Positions 37,088-49,300 of a stretch of DNA of 64,000 bases are shown piece by piece. The notes beneath the pieces were generated by a model, which did not search any database, was not told the DNA's origin, and was given only the letters and a program-made list of their open reading frames with translations. The stretch lies in contig NC_089549.1 of assembly GCF_040115645.1 (NCBI RefSeq), positions 2,294,001-2,358,000 on the forward strand, in the 5' to 3' direction. Every line of letters begins with the position of its first letter. Within the stretch, counting starts at the first letter, position 1. This stretch comes from Euwallacea fornicatus (lineage: Eukaryota > Arthropoda > Insecta > Coleoptera > Curculionidae). The translations under genes were made by a program, and so were the position numbers.

Positions 37088-40000
37088 ATGATGTCGGCAA
37101 GGGAAGCCATACTTATCGAGACCTCTGAGGAAAAGACCTCCGACACTCCCCAGGGAAGTCCACCTGATGTGGTAAGTTAAATGAGAATTTGGGAATATCA
37201 AGTATAACGGCCTCTCAAGCTTAATAAAATAACTTAGGTAGGGTCGGTTAATCGCTGTCAGGGACTAGACGTTTCTGACCCAATACAGATTAAGGGCCGG
37301 TTCTTCGGTGTCCCTGATAAACCTGCACGTGAACTAACCTGGAGTCAAGAGGTCATCAGTCAAAATATCTCTGTTAATTGTTGATACGATTCAGACTGTT
37401 ACGCTTACTCGAACTAGTGGTCGAGCTTTAACCTCAGTTCAAGAACTTGTTGGTTGTTAGCTGATAACTGTCGCTCCCTAACTGCATTTTAAAAAACCGG
37501 CCTCAGTGACACTTTTTTCTTATTTCCATAAGCAAAGCGATAGTTTCGTAATGGAAGTCGTGACGTTAGGTATCTTCTTAGTTCCATTAAAAAATTGAAT
37601 CAGCGACGCAATAGTAACTATAATTGAACAAACCCTGGAACCATCCTCGATTTGTTCAAATTTACCACATTTTCTTTATTTTTTTTTATCAGCAAAATTG
37701 TTTTAGCTTTTACTACCTTAGCACCTCTTACTTTCAGCTGCCTTTTCTCAGGACGAATTTTCCAATTTTTTATCAGTTTCAACAATCTTTTGATATTGTT
37801 GTAGGTCAAGTTTCAATAGTTCAGTTCCTCTTGAGATACTGTTTGATACAATAACCCCGATTGACCTGCATATGAAACACACTATTTTGCTATACGTTTG
37901 TAGCTACGATCTTTTGCTCACTAAAATTGGTTATTCTGAAGTTTTATAGATATTAACATCATCACCGTTGTTCCTTAATCGTTCGTTAATTTTCTTTCTC
38001 CTCTTGCACCTTCATGTCGTTTTTTATTACTCTTATTTCCTCGATTCTCCTAGCCTTGCGTTTATTTACGTATTTTCCCTACATGCGCCAAACCTTTTGC
38101 ACTTCTTCACTTTTTTCCTTTTAGCAGTTTACACGTTGTACCAAACTTAGCTTTTCTACTTTAATTCGATCTTCATGTTCCTTTCGTAGCTCTGAGGCCT
38201 CCCTCCTTCATGTCTCGAACACGGTTTGGTCAGGTCTCGTGTAACTCATCTACAAGCTGATTTTTTCAGCTTACTGTCAAAGTGAGGCAGACGAAAGGTG
38301 AGGTCATTTTAAGAAAAAAAGCTTCATATAAATATTCAATTATTCGAGAGTTTAGAGGACTTCAAAGTATTCTGCACGCTACCTAATTATTATTAAAAAT
38401 TACACAAATGACACGATAAAAAGTATAAATACCAAAGCAGCTGCCAAAAATGTCCTCCTGCAAGAATATATGATTCACAACGACGAAGTAATGAATTTTT
38501 CACCGGATATATGGACGATTTGTTACATCAGTAGCAGCGGTCCATATTTTATTTAACAACTGCTGTCTTCTGTTAATGGCGTCTTGATGCACACTTTGTT
38601 TCATATGACCCCAGAAATGGAAATCCAAAGGGTATAAGTCGGGAGAATGCGGCGGCCTCGAAACTGGACCGACATGACATAATTTTTAGTGGTAAAATTG
38701 TCGAAAACTTTTAAGCCCTCAAATCCCTAAATAATTGAAATCGGACGTGTGCTTGTATGAAGTTTTTTCTTAAAATGACCTCACCTCTCGTCTACCCCAC
38801 TTCGTTGGTGGGCTAAAAAACCACCTAGTATAGCGTTATTCAGTTGTTTTTTTTTTACATATTTTACGATATTTTACCAATTGATTTTTACACCATATTT
38901 TGCTCAGATATTTTACTCACCTTCGACTCTTCAAATTAAAACTAATACCGGATTGACTTTGGTTAAGTCATTCCGAAGCGAACCAAGACGAAAGTGCAGT
39001 TCGGTTGAATTTTTTTGTTGAATTTGATGTAGGTGCATAACAATACTAGAATAATCAGGAATTTCCTTAATTGCCGCGTTCTTTCGCAAGTTATTCCTTT
39101 GAAACTACGTTTATGGTCAACAAATACGTTTTACACGTAATCAATACCGATTACAGATCATAAAGTCAACTACAAAGCAACATAAGCAAGTACCGCTGAT
39201 TTTAATGATGGTTCTGACCAATAGTAACCGTTTGTGGCAATATCATTCAAGGTTGTCCTTTTATTTATCGAAGTAAATACTTCAGAAGGTCTATAGATCA
39301 GTACCATGTGATGTGTCACAACCTTTCATTGAAAACCCATTGAAAGTGAATGCTTTCAGATGCTGTTGACGATATTGAACATTTCTTCCCAGCTATCGTT
39401 TTCTCGTTGTTCGTTCTTGCTGACAAAAATGCCTAAGATGTACAAATTTAGTCATTTCTTCCCGATCACATTGACGAGTTAAGAATGTTCGAAAAATTGT
39501 TTTCCTTAAGATAAGACTATTTGTGTGTTTATTTGCTTAACTGACAATGATGCAATTCCTTTCCTGTCTGTAATAATTGGATCTAGTCACTGTATATAAA
39601 ACCCATTAAAGCTACTACTAAATTAAATAGAAAAAATTCCGTATATAAGTATGGATTTTCATTTGCCGCACAATATTAGTACTAGTTGGGTTTTCCCAAT
39701 CAGCGCGCATTGATAAAATCGCACAAGAACTGGAAAGCAATATGGATAAAACCGATCCGGACAAGTTTAATGTGAGTACAAAATTGTCATTTTTCGATAA
39801 CAATAAGAAAAAAGCGTTAAAACTCCTTTTGGAAATTTCCAATAAAAAACACGGTTAAACCTATAGTTGTTTGTCTTCGTCATTAAATCGCTGCTTTATT
39901 GAGGCGATGAAAGTCATTCAATGTCAACAATTCACACACCATTTTGTTGTTATTGTTTACAGCGTATCTCTTTGCAATGCTTATGCAAATGGGCTATTTT

Positions 40001-43000
40001 TTTATATTCATTTCAACAATGCTGCTGCACATATTAATTACATTGCAAATTTCCAAGACAGATCGCGTCGAATTTTTATCAAAAAAAAAAAAAAAAAAAA
40101 AAAAAAACAGATAAACTTGCCAAATAATTGCTCAATTATTTCTAAATTAAACGACGTTTTACGTACCGAATACATGAAATCCTTTCACAATCGCACATGC
40201 TATCAAAGAACAACTACGTGACTGATACTACCGCCACTCAGCGTCATAATTACAGGGTGTTTGAAAGTAACGTTCAAATATTTTGAGAGGTGATTCCAGA
40301 GAATGAAGTAAAAAAAAAGTTCTCATGAGCGCACTCGAAAAATTGCTTCTTGAAGGGGCTAGAACGCCTTAAAAGGGGGAGCATTTTTCGCTTTTTTTTT
40401 TTAATAATGGAATTCAATACAGTGCATTAAGTGGGAGTGCGAAAACTGTTTTTGTGTTAATAATTGCAGATTTTAGTCAGGGGCGGCGCACACAGAGAGT
40501 CCCCTACGTAAATGTTGCCCTAACTTTTTTCATAGAAATATATCTTAGTCTTCGAAATAAAATTGCCGAATTGCAAATATTTTTTTGTAAAAAAGGTCCC
40601 CTTATTTAATCTCGTTAGGATACACCCTACTTAGAAAAATAGAGTTTTATGAACTGATGCACGATTACATGGACATCGAAAAGCATCTTAATAAACATTC
40701 TAGGAATCCTTGCAATAGCAATATTTTTGTTATTAACCAGCAATAACAACACTAATATTATTAAAAGATTTATCATTTATTCATAACAAATGTTGAAAAT
40801 GGCCTTCTTCCATGTCAAGGGATCTCTATTCTTCATAGATTTCGATTTCCTTGTAGTCGTGTATCGGTTTATAAAAACTCATTTTTCTGAAAAACGGCCT
40901 ATCCTAACGAGATGAAGTAAGAAGTCAGTTTTTACTTTAAATTATTTTAGATTTATTAGCTTGATTTCAAAAATTTAAAAATATAACAAACAGGAAAGTT
41001 AGGGGAACATTTACGTAGGAGACCCCCTCTGTGTGACGCTCCTTATTAAAATTTACAATAATTACCAAAAAAAAATTCTTCCATTTTGGATCGTCGCTTT
41101 GCACCAAATTTCGTAATTTTAGCGCAAACTGTTTAGAAAATATTGCGAAAAACCATCAACCCTTTAAGGGGGTTTTTCTCTTCTCTTCAGAGTTCCCCAT
41201 TAAAGGCAGCTCCTTTAAGCAGCTATTTTTGGGGTAGGTTCACAAGAACTCTTTTTACTATTTTAACACCTAGAATCATCTGTTAACATGTTTTTTTTTA
41301 ACACACCGTATAGACCGCATTACAAATCCATCCCGAAATATTTCAGCCTAAACTTATGCCTGGGGGCAACTACATAAGAATAGGCAGGGACTCGGCTAAA
41401 AGCACTTACCTTCTATTTGCTCCCCCCGAGGAGGAAGTCGGAGTCTTAGCCAAGTACCTCAACATCTTCAAAAAATATGATATCAATTTACTGCACATTG
41501 AGTCCAGACCTTCTACCAAAATGCCCGATTTATACGAGTTTATGGTGGAGTGCGCTCCATCCAGAAATTTGGGAGGAGCGATTGAAGATATTAAGCAATT
41601 TAGCCAGTATTTACAAGTTATATCTAGGGATTATAGGGATAATGCAGGTAACTTTAACGCCTTTGAATTTATCCAGTATGGATTTAAAATGGGAGCAAAT
41701 TTAAAGGTTTTTTTTTCAGACACAGTCCCATGGTTCCCAAGAAGAATCAGAGATTTGGATCGATTTGCGAATCAAATCCTTTCTTATGGATCAGAGCTTG
41801 ACTCGGACCATCCAGGGTTTACGGACCCGGTCTACAGGGCGAGGCGGAAGTATTTTGCTGATATAGCCTATAACTACAGGTAAAAATCGTAACTATCTTC
41901 TTTATTCCCAGAAATTCTTTTATGTCTCGTAACAGGCATGGGCAAAAACTCCCCTACGTTGAATACACTAAAGAAGAAGTCAATACCTGGAGACAAGTTT
42001 TCAGGCAACTCAAGACTCTCTATCCTTCTCACGCCTGCAAAGAGCATAATCACGTCTTTCCTCTTCTAGAAGAGAATTGTGGATATAGGGAAGACAACAT
42101 TCCTCAACTGGAGGACGTATCTAACTTCCTGAGAGGTTGTTCTTGCTAGTTGAACTAACGCAAATTGTAAAGACCCAATTACTGCAGATTGCACAGGATT
42201 CACCTTGCGTCCAGTGGCAGGGCTCTTGTCCTCCAGGGACTTCTTGGCCGGGCTGGCTTTCAGGGTTTTTCACTCCACCCAGTATATTAGACACCCGAGC
42301 AAGCCATTTTACACCCCAGAACCTGATGTGTGCCACGAGCTTCTAGGCCACGCCCCTTTGTTTGCCGATCCGGATTTCGCCCAATTTTCCCAAGAAATCG
42401 GTTTGGCTTCTTTGGGGGCTCCTGATGATTATATTGAAAAATTGGCAACGGTGAGTTTCGTAAAATTATTCCTCAATCAAGCAAAACAAACCTAAACATG
42501 ACCATTGTGGTATTTGAAAGGATAATGAACTTTTGATTACTTTTCTTGAAGTAAATGATTGTCGATCTTGACTTTTCCAAATCGCTGCAACAATTTCAAA
42601 TAACGCCGCAATTTCACGTCTTATTTGCAAAGCTGTTTCCAAGTAAAGGAGACGTAAAGACTAATTTGTATTATGTTCTCTTAGTGTTTCTGGTTCACCG
42701 TGGAATTTGGTTTGTGTCGCGAAGGGGACGATCTAAAAGCGTATGGAGCTGGATTATTGTCTTCTTACGGAGAGCTTCAGTACTCCTTAGAGGGAAAATC
42801 GGAATACCGAGCTTTTGAACCTGCCAAAACTGCAATACAGAAGTACCCGATCACGGAGTACCAGCCCATTTATTATATCGCTGAGACCTTTGAGGATGCG
42901 AAGGAGAAAATGATGTAAGTTATGCTCGAGTCAGTTTTTGTCGAAGCCTTTTGGATTAAACGCGGTCTCAAGAAGTCGCATTTCTTATGGAAACACCGTC

Positions 43001-43164
43001 CTTCCAGAAAATACGCAGCTACCATCCCAAGACCATTTGGAGTGCGCTACAATGCTTATACCCAAAGCGTTGAAGTTCTGGATTCCAAACCTCAAATTCA
43101 AAGATTGGTCAGCAACATCGGGTCCGAGATGTCCATCTTGATAGACTCTCTTAAGAAACTTTAG
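37088..43164 (+). CDS. Hn: Phenylalanine hydroxylase (aromatic amino acid hydroxylase, Henna type)
   Basis: Iron- and tetrahydrobiopterin-dependent conversion of phenylalanine to tyrosine in the cytosol; fly Henna can also act on tryptophan. Common exons: 41347-41647, 41720-41879, 41936-42135, 42188-42450, 42685-42914, 43008-43164, all GT-AG and in phase. Two first-exon candidates fit phase 0: 37088-37171 (28 codons, GTG|GTAAGT) or 39742-39771 (10 codons, AAT|GTGAGT), giving 464 or 446 residues. Order: ACT regulatory domain (STYLLFAP to ISRDYRDN), catalytic domain VPWFPRRIRDLDRFANQILS, GYREDNIPQLEDVS, RPVAGLLSSRDFL, CHELLGH (both iron His; 280 and 285 in the short form), WFTVEFGLC (iron Glu 325), and C-terminal tetramerisation helix. 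RFANQILSYG and the DCTGF stretch match PAH rather than tryptophan or tyrosine hydroxylase. All metal ligands are intact; length equals the usual 450. Confidence 0.95.
38251..38830. mobile_element. Internally deleted Tc1/mariner-superfamily transposon with long TIRs
   Basis: Inverted termini of about 85 bases: left TACAAGCTGATTTTTTCAGC through GGTGAGGTCATTTTAAG, right the complement of TACTAGGTGGTTTTTTAGC through the same GGTGAGGTCATTTTAAG. Inside on the minus strand is the C-terminal transposase piece at 38470-38700. TA at both ends. Lies within the first PAH intron if exon 37088 is used. Confidence 0.7.
38470..38700 (-). pseudogene. DDE_3-type transposase relic inside the deleted transposon
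   Basis: Minus strand reads VGPVSRPPHSPDLYPLDFHF, WGHMKQSV, then a QQLLNKIWTAATDV helix. It preserves the SPDL-x-PLDF core of the family seen at 4925, 28560 and 35655. The first catalytic region is absent. Confidence 0.65.
39591..39600 (+). promoter_or_regulatory. Candidate TATA box upstream of the second PAH first exon
   Basis: GTATATAAAA lies about 150 bases before the ATG at 39742, compatible with an internal promoter feeding the 10-codon first exon. Sequence match only; AT-rich DNA yields such strings by chance. Confidence 0.3.
40081..40107. repeat. Poly(A) run of 27
   Basis: Uninterrupted A tract in the PAH intron. No retroposed sequence recognised upstream of it. Confidence 0.85.
40251..41312. 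mobile_element. Fold-back element, family C, about 1.06 kb
   Basis: Starts TACAGGGTGTTTGAAAG and ends CACACCGTA; the two halves are inverted complements over roughly 450 bases each, around a centre near 40700-40800. Matching landmarks: CCTACGTAAATGTT (left, near 40504) with its complement near 41020, and TCTCGTTAGGATA (left, near 40611) with its complement near 40904. Flanked by TA. No coding. Lies 34 bases before PAH exon 41347, so the fold-back ends right beside the acceptor. Confidence 0.8.
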
Positions 43165-43300
43165 AATTTAGTGCTTAATCAAACTTTAAATCTAAGTATC
43201 ACTTAGTTGTGTATAATGGAAGATATTCATAGATATGATTAAAATATTATGTTCTGTACAATAGGGTTAAGTAATATGTTAATTTATATTTTTTAGATTT

Positions 43301-43306
43301 ATTAAA
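43301..43306 (+). promoter_or_regulatory. Candidate variant poly(A) signal of PAH
   Basis: ATTAAA 137 nt after the PAH stop; another ATTAAA lies at 43238-43243. No AATAAA occurs between the stop and the fold-back element at 43343. Confidence 0.35.
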
Positions 43307-43342
43307 AAAGCGCAGAATATCAAATATATATTATAACGCATA

Positions 43343-44033
43343 TACAGGGCGTTTCATAAACATACGAACACACTGCCAGGGAATGGGGAGCTTATAAAAA
43401 CGGGATAAATGTGCACGTTCTGGGGTAGGCGGACTCACGCACAGACCCACACCAGTGGCGTCTATGCCGCCATCCAACGTTTCTACATTTATGAGTGGCT
43501 CGGAATTTAGCGAAATCATACTTTGGAAGTGAAATATTATTTTACGATGAGGAATGTTTCACACATGTGTGTCTTCATGTCCTCTACTTCTACTAAAAGA
43601 AATTTAATAAATTTCTCCTGAAGAATTGAAAAAATCGTACTTGGAAAGCTACACCGGTTTTTTGGCAGGCGCAGGAATGGAAAATTATTTTTTATCTTGA
43701 AAACGGCTACATGAGGAACAAAACACCAAGAGGCCTTTTTTATTTTTATACATATTTTTTCATTAAAAACATCCCATTGAATGGCCGACTGAACGCCACT
43801 AGTGTGGGTGGGAATGTCCTATCTACTCTAAAACATGCACATTTATCCCACCATAGCGTGTCCCTAATTTTATGTCTTTATCCCAAAACGTTTGTAAAAT
43901 ATTAAAAAAATGAAATTAAACATTTTTTTTATCCTGAAAACGATGCGACCTAGCTTTATTCGATCTAAATATTTGTTATTGCGAGTTCAACTTTCCCTTA
44001 AAGTTTGTCAGTAAGTTGATGAATCACCCTGTA
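43343..44033. mobile_element. Fold-back element, family A copy 2
   Basis: Left end TACAGGGCGTTTCATAAACA, right end complement TACAGGGTGATTCATCAAC. Internal landmarks AATGTGCACGTTCTGGGGTA (near 43407) and its inverted partner (near 43825) show the two arms. The right arm is collinear, inverted, with the left arm of the 23362 copy (ACACGCTATGG, TTGGGATAA, TTTAATATTTT). The left arm has lost about 130 bases. TA flanks. It lies 178 bases past the PAH stop. Confidence 0.75.
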
Positions 44034-45940
44034 TAAATCCGCCCCTATTTGCGTGTGAAGCCTTATTCCCAAACAGAATAAAAGAAAAAAAAGCAGATTG
44101 TTGAATAACAGTATCAGATGACAGATTAGAGAACTTAGTTTCTTAGCCACGCCACTGGCTGCGACTCGATATCTTCAGCTTGCAAGTGGCAAAGTGTCTA
44201 CCGCACCAGGACTGAATTCGAACAGTTCTTTTCATTTTCTTCATTTTGAATTTTAGTAATTTTGATCAATGGAAAAATTATTCTTCCAACTCTCTAGAGT
44301 CTCTTAACACACTCGTGTGGTTAGGTCCTTCGAGCACGCCTACGTAATACCTTACGATCGCATATTAAAGCGATCTTCTTGGCTTGTTACGCAATATACC
44401 ATTAACACATCTGTGCAGTAAGAGTATTGACCGTACGCATGTTCACCTTGAACTCAGACACATATACCTTTGTTTTATATAACGGGTGCGAAAAGTAATA
44501 TCTTACGCTGCCTGCAGTTTGACTGAACTGTGCAAGCCGAGCTTCGGTCTGCAACGAACTGCAGGTGACTCAATGACCCACAACAGAGTTGGACCCCTTC
44601 AATTCTGCTTCGTGTTATTCAGTCATCAATTGAAGGCTGTTAGGCACCTTCTCACGTGCTAGGTACTATATTTTTTTCGTGTGTAGTAAACTTAATACTT
44701 TCGGTAAGTGCAATTAAACAGTAGCATGCGATAAAATCTTTGGCAAGCATACCCGAGGAAAAAACTCTACCGTACGCATGTCAATGTCGAGTACTCCCAA
44801 AAGGTTTCCACAGTGACGCTCGCCGCTTCAATTTGCGTGCAGTAACGCTTTTTAGCGCACTTGTGCGCTAAAGCGCTTCTGTATCTAGTATATATATTTT
44901 TAACTATCACCGGTTAGTATTGTTATGGAACGGCGATATTAAAATGCATATTTCAGTAATTTTCGGGTCTCCGAGCGTTTTGAGCGTACAAACGTGGTAC
45001 CGTCATAATGCAAAAAGAGCGATGGCTAAAGCACCTCGCAGTTCTCTGATGATGCCACCGTTGCCAGTAACGTTAGGGTCAAGGAGGCATCAGATGGAGC
45101 AGAGGGAGACAAATTGCTGGAGGCTCTATCATCTTCCATGGGCATGCGCAGTATCAGCTTGGAGATAATGGACTAATGTGTCTAAAGAAGCGAAAGAAAG
45201 GGCACTACACAACAGAGGTTTCAATGGTATCGGATAATGTAGATGTCCCGCCTGGAAAGACGTGGACCATCCACTTTTGCCCGGTAAATAAAAAAAATTA
45301 TACCATGGAAATGGTCGTATACACCTTGATAGTTAGTTAAATTTCCACGATTGGCGTTCCAAAAATATTCCTTTATTTAAAAATATTGAGCACTCAGAAA
45401 TTATTGACAAACTCGTAGCTCTACACGTTTGAGCCCACAAACCTTCTAACTACCCTACTTTGTAAATTACTCCCTTAATTTAAATTTAAAAAATTGGCGT
45501 ATGAAATTAGTAGCATAATATTTACAGTAAAACTACCTCTATTTCATTTAAAAACTTAAATCAGTCTCTATTTACAATAATTTCTATCTAATGCTTAAAA
45601 AATAATATTTTTCCACATACCTGACAAATTTAAGTATTCTTAGGGATCTATCACATTTAAGTTCCTTACTCATTTGACAGTAATATTAAGTGGAACTGAC
45701 TTATGATTCAGTTAGCTACCGCCCCTCTTAATCCGATAAAATAAACTTATAAATCAACGACAATCAACCATTAACTGATTAAGGGTGAATATGTCCCAGG
45801 GGCCTGTCCTGAACGCACAGGTGGGATAACTTACACACCCTATAAAATGCATTTTTAGGCATCATCACATTATTCAGGCAAGGATATATTGGCATTCCTG
45901 CATGAAGAAATACTTACAACGTGAATTCTACTATAAACTA
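44034..45940. other. Region between PAH and the scavenger receptor, no supported gene
   Basis: Unclassified repeat-like DNA at 44100-45300, with CGTACGCATG present twice (44434 and 44773) and an inverted AGCGC-rich stretch near 44845-44875. A patch at 44990-45280 is GC-richer with open frames but no motif. I did not find a tRNA. Confidence 0.3.
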
Positions 45941-45946
45941 TTTATT
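45941..45946 (-). promoter_or_regulatory. Candidate poly(A) signal of the scavenger receptor gene
   Basis: TTTATT on the plus strand (AATAAA on the minus) about 430 nt beyond the receptor stop at 46377. Confidence 0.3.
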
Positions 45947-46376
45947 GCTTAGCAACTGAAAAACGTGGGCCCCTGCCCCGTGGAACGCATTCATCCACAC
46001 GAATTGACTCTCTCACAGCCAATAAACGACATTAAGGGCCAGTTGCGTGAAAGACGATTTATCTGATGGTACTTAAACCAACCCACAAGAATGGAATATT
46101 GCTCAATTGGATTCTGATGGCAAGGCTCGGAAAGGTGGTACTGATGGAGGTGCCAGTTTTGATTCGACTGTACCAACTCTTATACAACTAGTGTTAAAAC
46201 TGAATCACCTGAGCCATTATAATACTAGACTCACTTCTCTAATGGCCATGTAAATTGTGGCGAAAATATCAACGATCAAAGTACCTCTAATGACCCACCA
46301 ATGATGCTTCTATATCACCGAGAAATATTTGTACATCTTTCTCATTAATAATATCTTATGGCAAAAGTGCCATTAC

Positions 46377-49300
46377 CTATTTAAGAGAGAACCTCTTTTC
46401 ACATTTATCTATGAACTCGTTGGGTATAGATATAATAGGGATGGATGTATAATCTGAATGGCCCAGACTAATACTCGCGGGAATTTGAACCTTAGTCCTG
46501 ACCAAAGTATAAAGGGCTGATCCAGAAACCAACGCTAAACCCCCCAAGAGAAGGAGATACTTGGCAATTTCCAAAGCAACTGGCAATACATTGCAAAGCA
46601 AGTACAACAGGAATATCACTATTGAGGGTAAATCTGTGGTAGTTATCTCCAACCAGAACAGTGGAACTTGCAGACCGTTGAACGGGGCTACGACATGGTT
46701 GGCCATAGTATTTCTTACATCTAAATTAACTTGCACCTTCATACTCCCACTTAGGGGAATCCCAAGTTCAGGTTGAATCACACATACACTACCATGTTTT
46801 TCAACACTTGGGTTCAATCCGTTCACTGTTTGGACCATTTTTGGATCAACGTTGAGGAAGTGGGGCTGAGACAACGAAATTGGTATTCCATAATAGCACG
46901 GAGCTATGCTTTGGAAGCCGTTCATGCAGTTATTCTTGTAGCAGTAACATTTGTTTTCTTCATTGATATTGAATACGTCTTTTGCAAATTGGTACTCATA
47001 CTGCCTGAAACCATATTCGCCCACCATCTCCTTGACGAAGGCCAGTTGAACTGGACGGCAGAAAGCCCTGCGGAATAGCTTTATGGTTTGGTTAGGCTTA
47101 ATGTTTCTGGGGAAGATAGTTCCATCGAAAGATCCTTCTACCAAGTGGCATTTCGTCACCTCCTCAGGAGACAAGTGTTCGTATCCCCAGTCTTTCAGAC
47201 TGGCTAAGTGGTTCCACTTGGCGATGTGATATTGGAAGTTTTTTTCAGTCTCTGTAAAGAGGCTCTCAGTTGGTGAGTGGTACTTCTTAGGTTCGTTGAC
47301 GATGGTGGCTACGTTGCCGTTGTCTTTGCTCATAAGCTGAAAGGAAATTCGAAATTAATGTATTGATCAAAACTACACTCCCGAGCGTTAAATTAGGATC
47401 ACTTGAGAAATTTCTCGAACTTTGTACAGGGGCGTTCAACTTCGGCACCCCAGCAATTTTATACGAAAACAGACGAGCTTCGCGAAGTAATTTTTTCACC
47501 ACATTTAACCTTAAATAAGAGGACGTAGACTAAAATAAATGCTAAAAACATCAAAATTTGAAAAGCGACGGTCGGCGTCGCGACTCCGACGCTGTGTCGT
47601 ATAAAAAGTATTTACCCAATATGTTAATAGTTGTTTCTCCTGTAGCTTTTAAATGATTACAAATTTCAAAAAACTTTTTATACAAAACCTGTTTGGAATG
47701 TCTTTATGTTCACATTTTTGGGAAAAAAGGGCTATGATTTAAAAAAAAATAATATCGTCGGCGTCGCGACGACGAGCGGCGCTCTGCGATTTTTAATGTT
47801 TTTAGCGTTTATTTTAGCTTACGTAGTCATATTTAATGTGATAGAAAAATTACTTTGCTAAGCCCATCCGTCTTCTCACAAAATGGGTAGGGCTTCGAAT
47901 TTGAAACACCCTGTACAAATAAATTCAGGGGAGCATTTTTCCAGCTTAGGATGGCTTCTCTTCGAAATCTAAAACGACTTTAAACAATTATCACGTGTTT
48001 CGATGAGCGCCTTCGACAAAAACGCGGCCTCGTACCAAAATGCTTAGAATGCTTTATCAGCATTTTTTTCTGTGCTTTTATCTCTCTATTGCGAATTCTA
48101 CGACTGGTTTCATTATTATTGTCATTTTGTGCTTTGTGGAGGCTAAGAAAGATGATTGCGGATGGCAAGAAACTACTAGAAATTCTAGTGTAAGTTGGTT
48201 TAGAGTGCAACCAGTGTTTCAGAGGCATGAAGAGCCTGAGCTGCTCACCCGAAGACCCGGATCAGGACGAGGAAGAGCTACAACAGCTAGAGCTACGGCA
48301 GTTTTCCTTCAAACTCATCTGCAAGAAGTGAGAAATAGGGGACTGGACACTTAGGAGGCGACTTCGAGCTGCTGGACTGTCCTCTCGAATTCGAGTCACA
48401 GAGCCTTCGCTTTCTTGTGAACACTGGATTGCTGGGTCGAATTTGAGACCAAAACACTTCGCTCGAACCATAGAGAATTGGAGTCGCGTATCATTTTCCG
48501 ATGATTCGCATCGAAAGAGTGTAGCAATGACCGCGCGAGAGATATGCCCAAACGTGAATTGCTGAACAGCTTCCATTTGGTGGAGGCTCAGTTATCGATG
48601 GAGAAGAATTTCGTCTGAAGTAGTCTCCATCCAAACTGGGCATCTGAATGCGCACAGGTGCCTGGCAGGGGTTCTAGGAGACCATATTCACCGGTTATTT
48701 TTGAAGAGAACTCAATCTTTACGCATGACAATTTACGGCCCCACACTGCGCACATGTTTACAGCTTTTCTGGATGAGGTCCAAATGGCGCGATTTGTCTG
48801 GACTGCTCGACGTCCGGATTTGAATCCGATAGAGCGTGTTTGAGATGTGCCGACTTCTAGAAATTTCAAGAAGCTTCGCGAAATGCTGGAGTAAGAATTC
48901 GATCCAGAACCTAATTCACAGCATACCTGGTTGTCTACAAGCTGTTGTCATTGGTAGAGAAAGAAATACTCGGTAGTGAAGTTCGCGAAAACTTTCATGT
49001 TCGGGATAAATGCATCTTTTTTAATTTCGTTATTTTTACTTCTTGTAGCTACGTCAAAAATTCCTTTTCATTCGAAAAATCATGATAAAATCAGCACATA
49101 AAGTTAGTAAATTGCGTTATAGGTTGAAGAAATTGGAACAAACTAATTAAATGCGATTTATGGGGTGACTCTCATCTTATACTCGAGAGTGTAGGTGAGA
49201 GAGATTTGAAAGCATTTGGGACACGCTATAAACACTGAGTAATAACAAGTATAAAATCTTGTTCAAAAGAAGTTTAGATAAATCATAAATCTCTTCAGTC

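Noticed and set aside
40081..40107. Poly(A) tail of a retroposed sequence
   Set aside because: No recognisable SINE, LINE or processed gene precedes it and no target duplication was seen; treated as a simple A run.
41356..41883. A single continuous 175-codon PAH exon
   Set aside because: It reads through a GT-AG intron (41648-41719) and past the donor at 41880; splicing restores the conserved DN-A-DTVPWFP stretch.
44150..44230. GTTCGAATTC on the minus strand, like a tRNA B box
   Set aside because: No matching A box at the right distance and no cloverleaf arms could be paired.
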